From the NCBI GenBank assembly GCA_937958625.1, contig CALGNO010000174.1, forward strand, positions 1-61,640: 61,640 nt of DNA, in the 5' to 3' direction. The stretch comes from an uncultured Neomegalonema sp. GTDB lineage: Bacteria > Pseudomonadota > Alphaproteobacteria > Rhodobacterales > Rhodobacteraceae. The position numbers and the translations under genes were made by a program. The notes beneath the pieces were generated by a model, which was not told the DNA's origin, did no database searches, and saw nothing but the letters and a program-made list of their open reading frames with translations. Shown piece after piece: positions 8,780 through 17,322 of this stretch (position 1 is the first letter of the stretch; each line of letters starts with the position of its first letter).

Positions 8780-10009
8780 ATGGCTGATACCCTTATTTCC
8801 GTAGACCTGAGCGAAAGCCCCCACACGAATGAAAAGGTGCACAACCGCTGGCACTGCGACATTCCCATGGCGGATTGGGTGGAGCCGGGCGACGATTTTC
8901 TGATCGAGACCTATGACTGGACCGGCGGTCAGATCAAAAACGACGACGACGCGGCAGATGTGCGCGATGTCGAGCTTGAGCAGGTTCACTATCTTTCCGG
9001 TCCCATTGGCGTAAAGGGCGCGCAGCCCGGTGATCTGCTGGTCGTCGAGATCCTCGACATCGGCGCGAAAGAAGAGATGCAGTGGGGCTTCAACGGCTTT
9101 TTCTCAAAACAAAATGGCGGCGGCTTCCTGACCGAGCATTTCCCCGAGGCGCAAAAGTCGATCTGGGATTTCCACGGCATGTTCACGTCGTCGCGCCATG
9201 TGCCGGGTGTGAAATACGCTGGTCTGATCCACCCCGGTCTGATCGGGTGTCTGCCTGACCGTAAGATGCTGGATATGTGGAACGAGCGTGAAAGCGCCTT
9301 GGTCGCCACCGACCCCGAGCGCGTCCCGCCCCTCGCCGCCCTCCCCAACACCCAAAGCGCCCACATGGGCAAGATGACCGGCGAGGCTCGCGACAAGGCC
9401 GCGACCGAGGCCGCGCGCACCGTGCCGCCCCGCGAGCATGGCGGGAACTGTGACATCAAGGATTTGAGCCGCGGCTGCAAAATCTACTTCCCGGTCTATG
9501 TCGACGGCGCGGGTCTTTCGATGGGCGATCTTCACTTTAGTCAGGGCGACGGCGAGATCACCTTCTGCGGGGCCATCGAGATGGCCGGCTGGCTTCACCT
9601 GAAGGTCGAGCTTGTGAAGGACGGGATGAGCAAATACGGCGTGAAGAACCCGATCTTCAAGCCTTCGCCGATCAAACCGAAATACGATGATTTCCTGATC
9701 TTTGAGGGTATTTCCGTCGATGAAAGCGGAAAGCAGCATTACCTCGACGTGCATGTCGCCTATCGTCAGGCGTGTCTCAATGCCATCGAGTACCTGAAGA
9801 AGTTCGGTTACACGGGCGCGCAAGCCTACGCGATCCTCGGCACCGCGCCGGTTCAGGGACATATCTCGGGCGTCGTCGATATTCCGAACGCCTGCGCGAC
9901 GCTTTGGCTGCCGACCGACATCTTTGAGTGGGATATGATGCCCAATGCCGACGGGCCGACGAAATATCTCGACGGGTCGGTGGACATTCCGCTTGCGCCA
10001 GACCTCTGA
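8780..10009 (+). CDS. fmdA: Formamidase (FmdA, acetamidase/formamidase family)
   Basis: MADTLISVDLSESPHTNEKVHNRWHCDIP...FNGFFSKQNGGGFLTEHFP...PPREHGGNCDIKDLSRG. Confidence 0.9.
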   Translation: MADTLISVDLSESPHTNEKVHNRWHCDIPMADWVEPGDDFLIETYDWTGGQIKNDDDAADVRDVELEQVHYLSGPIGVKGAQPGDLLVVEILDIGAKEEMQWGFNGFFSKQNGGGFLTEHFPEAQKSIWDFHGMFTSSRHVPGVKYAGLIHPGLIGCLPDRKMLDMWNERESALVATDPERVPPLAALPNTQSAHMGKMTGEARDKAATEAARTVPPREHGGNCDIKDLSRGCKIYFPVYVDGAGLSMGDLHFSQGDGEITFCGAIEMAGWLHLKVELVKDGMSKYGVKNPIFKPSPIKPKYDDFLIFEGISVDESGKQHYLDVHVAYRQACLNAIEYLKKFGYTGAQAYAILGTAPVQGHISGVVDIPNACATLWLPTDIFEWDMMPNADGPTKYLDGSVDIPLAPDL

Positions 10010-10018
10010 CCACTATGC

Positions 10019-10046
10019 GCCCCGGGGAAGCCCGGGGCCGTTTTCC
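10019..10046 (+). terminator. Hairpin between fmdA and fmdB
   Basis: GCCCCGGG-GAAG-CCCGGGGC followed by CGTTTTCCC. Confidence 0.55.
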
Positions 10047-10068
10047 CTCTCGAAACTCCGAGGTTCCC

Positions 10069-10401
10069 ATGCCTGTCTACGAATACCAATGCGACGACCA
10101 CGGCGTCTTTGAAGCGATCCAGCCGATGGCCGCCTTTCGCGACCCGTGCGCCTGCCCCGCCTGCGGCACCGAGAGCCGCCGCGTGATGCTGACCGCCCCC
10201 GTGCGCAGCTCGACCGACCGCTCAACGATCAAGGCGCACGGTATCAACGAACGCTCTGCTGACAGCCCGAAAAAGGCGAGCACCCACGGACCGGGATGCT
10301 CCTGTTGCAGTGGCAGCAAGAAGAAAAGCCGCAAGACCCTTCACCGCCCCGACGGATCAAAGAGCTTCCCAAGCGCTCGGCCCTGGATGATCTCGCACTG
10401 A
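10069..10401 (+). CDS. fmdB: FmdB family zinc-ribbon protein
   Basis: MPVYEYQCDDHGVFEAIQPM...CACPACGTESRRVML. Confidence 0.85.
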   Translation: MPVYEYQCDDHGVFEAIQPMAAFRDPCACPACGTESRRVMLTAPVRSSTDRSTIKAHGINERSADSPKKASTHGPGCSCCSGSKKKSRKTLHRPDGSKSFPSARPWMISH

Positions 10402-10572
10402 CTACAGATGCCGGGCCGCGAAGGCGCTGCACCTCACCGACCAGCGGGCCTCATCCCGGTTGCCGCGCTGGACTGCGCGAAGTGATCGCCGCGTGCGAAC
10501 CCGGATTTCCTTGCCTCCAAAATCTCGAAAGCCATAGGGTTGCCCCGAACCGCAACGCGAAGGGAATACACG

Positions 10573-11451
10573 ATGGCGACTGTTGGATTTATCGGCCTGG
10601 GGCTCATGGGAAACGCCATGGTTTCCCGGTTGCTGGACAAAGGCTATGATCTGACCGTTCTGGCCAATCGCAGCCGCACGAATGTCGAGGCAGCTGTAGC
10701 ACGCGGGGCATCCGAGGCCGCTACCCCAAAGGCGTTGGCCGAGGCGAGTGACCTCGTGATGCTATGCGTGGACACCTCGGCCAGTGTCGAGGCAAGGATG
10801 CGCGGCGATGATGGCGTCATTGCCGGATTGCGGCCCGGTGCCGTGGTCATCGACTTTGGCACATCGCTGCCCGCATCGACCAGAAAGCTGGCCCAGGAAG
10901 TGGCGGAGGCTGGCGGCGCGTATCTCGATGCCCCCCTTGGCCGCACCCCGCAACATGCCTTCGACGGGTTGCTCAATATCATGTGCGCTGGCGACAAGGC
11001 CGCCTTTGACCGTGTCGAGCCGGTATTGAAGGATCTGGGCGAGAACGTCTTCCATCTCGGCGCATCCGGCGCTGGACATACCATCAAGCTGCTCAACAAC
11101 TTTTTCGGCATGACCGTCGCAAATGCGATGGCCGAAGTGATGGCGGTTGCGGACCATGCGGGCGTCGAGCGCAAACAGGCCTACGATGTCATCGCCGCCG
11201 GACCACTCCACTCGATGATGATGGATTTCGTCGCCGCCTATGGTGTCGAAGGCGATGCGTCAAAGCTGGCCTTTTCGATCCAGAATGCCGCCAAAGACCT
11301 CGGATATTATCGCCAGATGACCCGCGATGCCGGGGTCGAAAGTGTCATGGCCGTCCCGGCGGCAGACTCCATGGCCGATGCCGCCGAAACCATGGGGGAC
11401 CGGATGGTTTCAGAAATGGTCGATTACTATGCCAAGCGGTTCAAGTCTTGA
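10573..11451 (+). CDS. NAD(P)-dependent beta-hydroxyacid dehydrogenase (3-hydroxyisobutyrate dehydrogenase family)
   Basis: MATVGFIGLGLMGNAMVSRLLDKGY; GASGAGHTIKLLNN. Confidence 0.85.
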   Translation: MATVGFIGLGLMGNAMVSRLLDKGYDLTVLANRSRTNVEAAVARGASEAATPKALAEASDLVMLCVDTSASVEARMRGDDGVIAGLRPGAVVIDFGTSLPASTRKLAQEVAEAGGAYLDAPLGRTPQHAFDGLLNIMCAGDKAAFDRVEPVLKDLGENVFHLGASGAGHTIKLLNNFFGMTVANAMAEVMAVADHAGVERKQAYDVIAAGPLHSMMMDFVAAYGVEGDASKLAFSIQNAAKDLGYYRQMTRDAGVESVMAVPAADSMADAAETMGDRMVSEMVDYYAKRFKS

Positions 11452-11559
11452 CGCATAGCCACCGCGACAGGGCGCGACCGGCACGTAAGACGCGTTCGAT
11501 TGTGCTCGGCATGTCATGAACGCCGGGTTTTACGGGCCGGCGACCTGTGCAACGCGGCT

Positions 11560-12804
11560 TTATCCTTCGTGTTTCATGACGTCGAACGACTGAATATTCG
11601 GCGGCTCTGACCGCCACGGGCTGGGCGAGGCGGCCAACGCCTTTCCTGCCTCGAACAGTTCTCGCATCAACGCCGGGTCGAAATCCAGCGATGCCCCTTC
11701 ACCGGTATAGGCCTCGGGGACGGACGCCAGGTGAAACTCGGTATCGGAGTTCACGGCACGCGCGTATCCCCGGTAGACCGTTTGAATCAAAAGCTGACGC
11801 AACATCGTGCTGATTGATTTTTGAGCGATGTCGGCCAGGTCCGGTGCGACGGCGGCATACGCATTTCGCTCGGACAGAATATCGTTGACGATCACATAAA
11901 GATTGCGATCTTTCGCCGAAGCCCGGAACAGGAAATCGCTCAACAGAACCGGGGCCTTCAGCCCGCCATCGACATGGGCCTGGCGCAACTCCATGCCTTT
12001 TCGCGGCTTTATGTAGACGGGCCGAAAATAGACCGGCACGGTGGCCGAGGCGCGCAGGACTTTCCTGAAATGCAGCGCTGGATCGGCGCGATTGCCGCTG
12101 GCTATGGCACCCATATCCCAGACAATCAGGTCGCCGGAATCCAGATTGGTCGTCCCGATATAAAGCCTGCGTCCCTTGGCATGTTCGCGCGCAACTCGGG
12201 CGATAATCTCCGGCGCGATGGCCTGCTCTATCGCCCGCATGAGCGGTGTATTGTCATAGAGGCTGTCGGACAGGTATCCGAGCGCTCCCCGGTCAGTATA
12301 GATGTCGGCGTTCTGCACCTCGGTATAGAGTTCGCGAAGTTGCGCGTCATACTCCGGCCCGAGGAAAGCGAAAACGGACATGAGCGCGCCGGTCGATACA
12401 CCCGTGACGATATCGAATTCGGGCCGCGTGCCGGACTCGCTCCAACCGGTCAGAACGCCCGCGCCGAACGCGCCCCATGCGCCGCCGGAGGACAGCGCGA
12501 GGATATTGAGAGTCTGGTCGCTATCTTCATAGCCGACCCGATCGACCGGAACGATCTCCTGATTCTGCGGATTGATCGCTTCGATGGGCAGTGCCGTCCG
12601 ATATTCAGGGCTTTCCGGGGGCCGTTCGGTGCACCCCGTCATGGCGCTGGCGATGAAACCTGCGACGAGGACGATCACGCCGGTTTTCCGTGTCACAACG
12701 ATGCCTCCCCGACCAAGCGCAGCACTGCAATCCTCAGGTTTCATGCGTGCGGCAATCGAATACACCCATGCGGCAAAGATGCCGCAGCGAGGTTTTCTCT
12801 GCAA
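11560..12804 (-). CDS. Patatin-like phospholipase, probable lipoprotein (start uncertain)
   Basis: SSGGAWGAFGAGVLTGW, GVSTGAL nucleophile elbow, DGGL; lipobox-like AMTGC. Confidence 0.8.
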   Translation of the reverse strand: MQRKPRCGIFAAWVYSIAARMKPEDCSAALGRGGIVVTRKTGVIVLVAGFIASAMTGCTERPPESPEYRTALPIEAINPQNQEIVPVDRVGYEDSDQTLNILALSSGGAWGAFGAGVLTGWSESGTRPEFDIVTGVSTGALMSVFAFLGPEYDAQLRELYTEVQNADIYTDRGALGYLSDSLYDNTPLMRAIEQAIAPEIIARVAREHAKGRRLYIGTTNLDSGDLIVWDMGAIASGNRADPALHFRKVLRASATVPVYFRPVYIKPRKGMELRQAHVDGGLKAPVLLSDFLFRASAKDRNLYVIVNDILSERNAYAAVAPDLADIAQKSISTMLRQLLIQTVYRGYARAVNSDTEFHLASVPEAYTGEGASLDFDPALMRELFEAGKALAASPSPWRSEPPNIQSFDVMKHEG

Positions 12805-13311
12805 TCGAATTGTCTTCGAAGGGATGTAACCGACGCGTAAGCTGCGCGCCGTTGCAGTAATCGGCAGCCCGTTGGGCAGCGATTTTCCGAACCTCGCCCG
12901 CAGTTCGACAACGGTCGATCAGACACCTCCCACAAGGGAAATCCCGGACGAGTCGGACCCACGGGCCGTTGCTGTCACAGTGGAAAATGTAAAATGCCAG
13001 ATAGGTTTACTTTTTTGTATAGCAATTTCACTGATGAACCTACGATTTTCGGTTCGTATGTACGTTCGTCCTACATTTTTTGCCACATAAGCTTGCTTGG
13101 AAATCGGGCTTTGGGGATGCGACTGCCAGGCAACAACGAGGCGATGATCTTCGTGACGTACGTATAAGCACAAGCTTATTGAGAGGCAGTTATTGGATGG
13201 TCACATGCCGAATTTTCGCGTCTGCCGCTCAGGTCGAGAAGTGCCCTAATCAGCCTGTTGCGCCGCAGCGAAAAGCCCTAAAGACTTCACCTGAACAAGC
13301 GGAGCCTTGAG

Positions 13312-13917
13312 ATGCCTTGGATCATCAGACCGGGTGGTGACACCCCTTGGGGCGAAGAGCAAACCAAGCATCTGCCCACGCCGAAGTACGATGAGTGGCA
13401 GGCAAAGTTGGAGGCGTGGGAAGTGTCTGACGAGGGTATAGTAGGCGCCAGCGACATCTATCTCCGCGAGCTGAAGGAAGCCGCACCGATCAAGGACCGG
13501 GACCGGATGCCGAAGACCATCTTGTGGAAGAAGCGCGGCAAGCTGAAGGACTGCGTCGCGTTCTTTGAGCACTTTGTCCTGAGCCCCCGGGTTCAAGATT
13601 TAATTGAAGAATTGGAGCCAGGCGTCCAGGAATTTCTCGATGTCGATCTGGTAAACATTAAGACGAGCGAGTCTTGGCCGAAGTCCTATCGATTGCTGCA
13701 CGTCCGAAACGTGCTGACCGACGCCTTCGACGAAGCGCAGACGGACCCCGGTGACGGCAAGTTCGGCTTCAAACCGGACGCGATTGAAGGGCTGCACCTT
13801 TGGAAGCATCACCCATTCGGAAATACGTACTTCGCCTCCGACAGTTTCGTCACTGAATTGCAGGCCCGTGGAATAGAGGGCATCGGTGCCACTCCTGTGA
13901 AAGGACGCGGCGAATGA
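13312..13917 (+). CDS. Imm11/DUF1629-like immunity protein
   Basis: FVLSPRVQDLIEELEPGVQEFLDVDL...YRLLHVRN...NTYFASDSFVTELQARGIEGI resembles the Imm11 pattern; no adjacent toxin seen. Confidence 0.5.
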   Translation: MPWIIRPGGDTPWGEEQTKHLPTPKYDEWQAKLEAWEVSDEGIVGASDIYLRELKEAAPIKDRDRMPKTILWKKRGKLKDCVAFFEHFVLSPRVQDLIEELEPGVQEFLDVDLVNIKTSESWPKSYRLLHVRNVLTDAFDEAQTDPGDGKFGFKPDAIEGLHLWKHHPFGNTYFASDSFVTELQARGIEGIGATPVKGRGE

Positions 13918-14288
13918 CGACACGGGACGACGGCTCATGGCCCACTTGCAGTCTATCCAATCAGAGATAAGCGCTCGCCCGGCGGGTGCGGAACGCGCCC
14001 GCGTGGGGCGGGCGGGCGCGTGTCGGTGCTGCGCACCTCCCATTTCTCAAGAGGTTTTTCGCGTTCGTGCTTACTGCCGCTATGTGCAGCGCACACCCGA
14101 ATGGCAAGGTATGGCCAGACTCGGCTATCATCCGATGCGGAAGTTCACGGTGGTGACGAGGGTCAATCCTGTCATTGCATCAGTCGCATTTAATCTGAGT
14201 GAGGCCCCGGAAATTGCATGCACGTCGTCATGATTGCGAGCGGCACACTCAATGCCTGCAAGCGACTACAGTTTGTTCGGCTCAGGCG

Positions 14289-14507
14289 TCAACCCAGCCC
14301 GTAGTGTTCCAGAATCAGCGCTTCACACTCTTCACTTGTTATCTCCCCAGCGACCCATTTTGCTGCCAGGCCGCGCGCGAAGTCGCTCAGCTCCATTTCC
14401 TCAAGCCTCAGTGAATGCTCGCTTTGTTCAGTTATCCGCTGACGTCGCTCGCGCTCCGCATCGGTGATTGCGGGCCGGTTGGTCTGAGCTGTCGTCACGT
14501 CATGCAT
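14289..14507 (-). CDS. Antitoxin VbhA-like small protein
   Basis: C-terminus LEEMELSDFARGLAAKWVAGEITSEECEALILEHYGLG matches the VbhA antitoxin helix pattern (...G.it.ee.......yg). Confidence 0.45.
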   Translation of the reverse strand: MHDVTTAQTNRPAITDAERERRQRITEQSEHSLRLEEMELSDFARGLAAKWVAGEITSEECEALILEHYGLG

Positions 14508-14608
14508 CGCTGGCTTTCCCGCTGTCAGAACGACACTGATCGTAATGTATTTGGGCGAATTTAGCAGAATAATCAGCGCTTGTCGCACCATCGTGTCAAA
14601 CTCAGAAG

Positions 14609-15475
14609 ATGACTGAAATGGGCGCGATGGATAACGATATCTCGGAGAATACCCAACCGTCTGAAAGCTGGCGCATGACGATCAACAGAGATCACTTCAA
14701 GAAATCCTTCTCTTCCTTGCCCGGCTGGATTTGCTCAGAGTGCCAAACCGGCACGATGCGCGAAGTCGAGGGTCAGCGCCTCGTACATGAGCCTCCGTGG
14801 TCAAGAGACGCTCGGGATCACGAAGCATGGGACCCAGATTGGATTTCGGAAGATTTTGCTGTCATTTTAGAATGTCAAAATCCCGACTGCGCGAAAGGCT
14901 CGGTCGTTTCGGGAACTACAAGCCAGCAATATGTTCAACTAACGGCGACGGAATTAGATTACGAGCTTATGCTGCACCCCTCGAATTTCACGATAGCTCC
15001 GCTAATCTTCAAAGCCCCAAACGGAACTCCCGATACCGTGATCTATGAACTGGATCGCGCATTTCATCTGTTCTGGTCGGACACTACTGCGGCGGCAAAC
15101 AAGATCAGAAACGTCGTCGAGGCTGTGCTTACGCAGCAGAAGGTGAAGCGAACGACGCTCAGCAAAAAGAACAGAAGGGTTCGACTGAACACACATGGCC
15201 GGATCAAGGAGTACGAGGCCAAAAAACCGGAACAAGCTGAATTGCTGATGGGTCTGAAATGGGTCGGCAATGCCAACAGCCATGTCACAACAGAAGATGT
15301 CAGCCGCGACGAATTGCTGAATGTCTTCGAGCTATGCGAGCACGCGCTGGTGGAAATTTACAAGCCCCATGCCAAGCAAATGAAGGCACGAGCAGCCGCT
15401 TATACGAAGCGCAAGGGCAGACCGGCCCCCGCGAAGAAACGCAGACGCCGCCGCCCGCGCCACAAACTAACCTAG
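14609..15475 (+). CDS. DUF4145-like protein with highly basic C-terminal tail
   Basis: Half zinc ribbon WICSECQTGTM; C-terminal half resembling DUF4145; tail KRKGRPAPAKKRRRRRPRHKLT. Confidence 0.5.
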   Translation: MTEMGAMDNDISENTQPSESWRMTINRDHFKKSFSSLPGWICSECQTGTMREVEGQRLVHEPPWSRDARDHEAWDPDWISEDFAVILECQNPDCAKGSVVSGTTSQQYVQLTATELDYELMLHPSNFTIAPLIFKAPNGTPDTVIYELDRAFHLFWSDTTAAANKIRNVVEAVLTQQKVKRTTLSKKNRRVRLNTHGRIKEYEAKKPEQAELLMGLKWVGNANSHVTTEDVSRDELLNVFELCEHALVEIYKPHAKQMKARAAAYTKRKGRPAPAKKRRRRRPRHKLT

Positions 15476-15505
15476 GGAGACGTCTGCGATCCAACTTTCG
15501 TGTTG

Positions 15506-16087
15506 TCACACCGCCAGCGATTCCGGGTAATCGTCCTCGGTAGGTGGCTTCCACGGCCAGCTACCGATACGCCACAGATTGTCGATATTCCGAATATACG
15601 TATCGACCTTCTCGCTCTTATCGTTAATCAAGCCCGCAAAGTCGGTCTGGTGCGGAGAGCCGAGCGATTTGTCGAACATTCCGAACTCACATGCCCAAGA
15701 ATCCATAGAAATTTGATCGGCGCAGATTCTCCCGACCTTAGCCTTGTAGGTATCGAGGTCGCTATCGGTTCCCGTCCACCAGAACTTGGCGGCCAATATT
15801 ACGGTCAGACCGCCCTTTCGCTCGCCGATATATTGAACCGGGAAGAGCAAGCCCGCGAGATAAATACGCTCAATCGCCTCGATAACGCGGGTGTCGTGGT
15901 CTTCATCCCATATTACGCCGAAGTCATGCACAAGCGCGTGGTCCACGCGCCGCCCGACCACGTCGCGCCACTCCGGCACACGAAAAACCGAGTAGTGACA
16001 GCCCCGGCCAATCGTCCCCTTCTCTTCGGGTTCGTCATGGACGCAGTGAAGAAAATTTGAATACGCAGGTGTAGAGGTCATGTTCAA
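15506..16087 (-). CDS. Hypothetical protein (193 aa)
   Basis: Complete ORF in island; no recognised family. Confidence 0.5.
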   Translation of the reverse strand: MNMTSTPAYSNFLHCVHDEPEEKGTIGRGCHYSVFRVPEWRDVVGRRVDHALVHDFGVIWDEDHDTRVIEAIERIYLAGLLFPVQYIGERKGGLTVILAAKFWWTGTDSDLDTYKAKVGRICADQISMDSWACEFGMFDKSLGSPHQTDFAGLINDKSEKVDTYIRNIDNLWRIGSWPWKPPTEDDYPESLAV

Positions 16088-16283
16088 TGCCCTTTCAAGA
16101 ATTGTCGCGGATTCCTCCGCTGCACCCCGACTTTCGGTCGCGGCTCTGGTTGCTTTTTAATATAATTACTGTGACGACGACTTACAACCGGCTCACGAAA
16201 ATACCAATCCGCTATGCACCTACTTGACGTTCAGCCAGCCGCATCTTATTTTTCCGGAAAGTGAAATAATATCGGATCGTGAG

Positions 16284-16616
16284 ATGAAGTCGAACCTCAT
16301 CAGCCGGGACATGGAAGTGCTGGGAGCCGTGCGCCGCCTTCGTGGCACCGGATACGGCGTCAATCTTCGAAAGGAGATCGCCAAGGTAACGGGCCGAATG
16401 ATGTCCTACGCCACGCTCTATGATGTTCTCGAGCGGTTGGAAAAAGACGGGCTTATCGTTGGACGAATGGCGGAACCAACGCCTGCTCGCGCGGGTCGCC
16501 CAAAACAGCTCTTCACAGTGACCGGAGTAGGTGAAAAAGCATATAGCACCGCCCTCGCTACGATGCAGAGTTTCGCGCCGCAGGCGATCCCCGCAGGTGG
16601 AGGGAAGTTGGCATGA
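16284..16616 (+). CDS. PadR family transcriptional regulator
   Basis: DMEVLGAVRRLRGTGYGVNLRKEIAKVTGRMMSYATLYDVLERLEKDGLI, winged-helix PadR pattern. Confidence 0.7.
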   Translation: MKSNLISRDMEVLGAVRRLRGTGYGVNLRKEIAKVTGRMMSYATLYDVLERLEKDGLIVGRMAEPTPARAGRPKQLFTVTGVGEKAYSTALATMQSFAPQAIPAGGGKLA

Positions 16617-17167
16617 ATCCGCAACAGAAAATGCTCGTTCTAGCTCTCGCAATGTCGGGCTTATTCGGTGTCCTGTTCGTGCTGGCGGGCGTCTTTGACG
16701 CTTTTGAACTTCCTGCTATCGTTGGAACGATCTCGTCTTTCACTGCTTTTTCGGTCGCTGTCGTCGCGATCTATTGCGGCCACCGCAGCAGTGACGAGGT
16801 TGATAGCATGGTGATAAAGATGCGTGATGCTCTAATGGGCATCTTGAGACTCGGCTCCGCAACCTCGCTGTTAGACGACAGCGAAGCAGCTCTCAGCAAC
16901 ACCCCTTCAATGGGCCTCGGCTTGCTCCGCCTAGTGACGCGAGGCGATGTACGGAAAAAGCTCGAAGGCGATTTAGTCGAAGAATACAATGAAGACATCG
17001 CGCCGGAGCACTCTAAGCTCTACGCTCAGTGTTGGTTTCTCATGCACGTCTTGTTGATCGCCGTAAAGCGCTTCGCTAAGGCGCTTGGCGAGACTTCCGG
17101 CCTCGCGGCCCTATTCCGCGCGTCTTTCGGCAACGGAAAGCGAAACGGCGACGAACCCGACGATTAA
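16613..17167 (+). CDS. Membrane protein coupled to PadR regulator (permease-prefix-like C-terminus)
   Basis: Two N-terminal TM helices; KKLEGDLVEEYNEDIAPEHSKLYAQCWFLMHVLLIAVKRF resembles permease prefix domains that accompany PadR genes; overlaps the PadR stop codon. Confidence 0.5.
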   Translation: MNPQQKMLVLALAMSGLFGVLFVLAGVFDAFELPAIVGTISSFTAFSVAVVAIYCGHRSSDEVDSMVIKMRDALMGILRLGSATSLLDDSEAALSNTPSMGLGLLRLVTRGDVRKKLEGDLVEEYNEDIAPEHSKLYAQCWFLMHVLLIAVKRFAKALGETSGLAALFRASFGNGKRNGDEPDD

Positions 17168-17322
17168 GCCGCACCATCATGAGCAATCTCTTGTCCGATT
17201 GGGGGGGGGTGAGGCCAAAGCGGCGATATTTAGAGGACACTCCCTTTAGAGGATCGACGCCAAATGCCCCAGCATGAGAAACACCATTACGTTCTGGTAT
17301 GCGCCCCGTGCCGCCCTCGGGG

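Noticed and set aside
12973-13080. Possible left transposon end beginning TGTCACAGTGGAAAATG
   Set aside because: AT-rich and TGT-initiated, but I could not match it to an inverted copy on the right nor find a target duplication.
13975-14030. GC-rich hairpin GCGCCCGC...GGGCGGGCGC as a small RNA or terminator
   Set aside because: No T-tract and no neighbouring gene that it clearly terminates; likely compositional.
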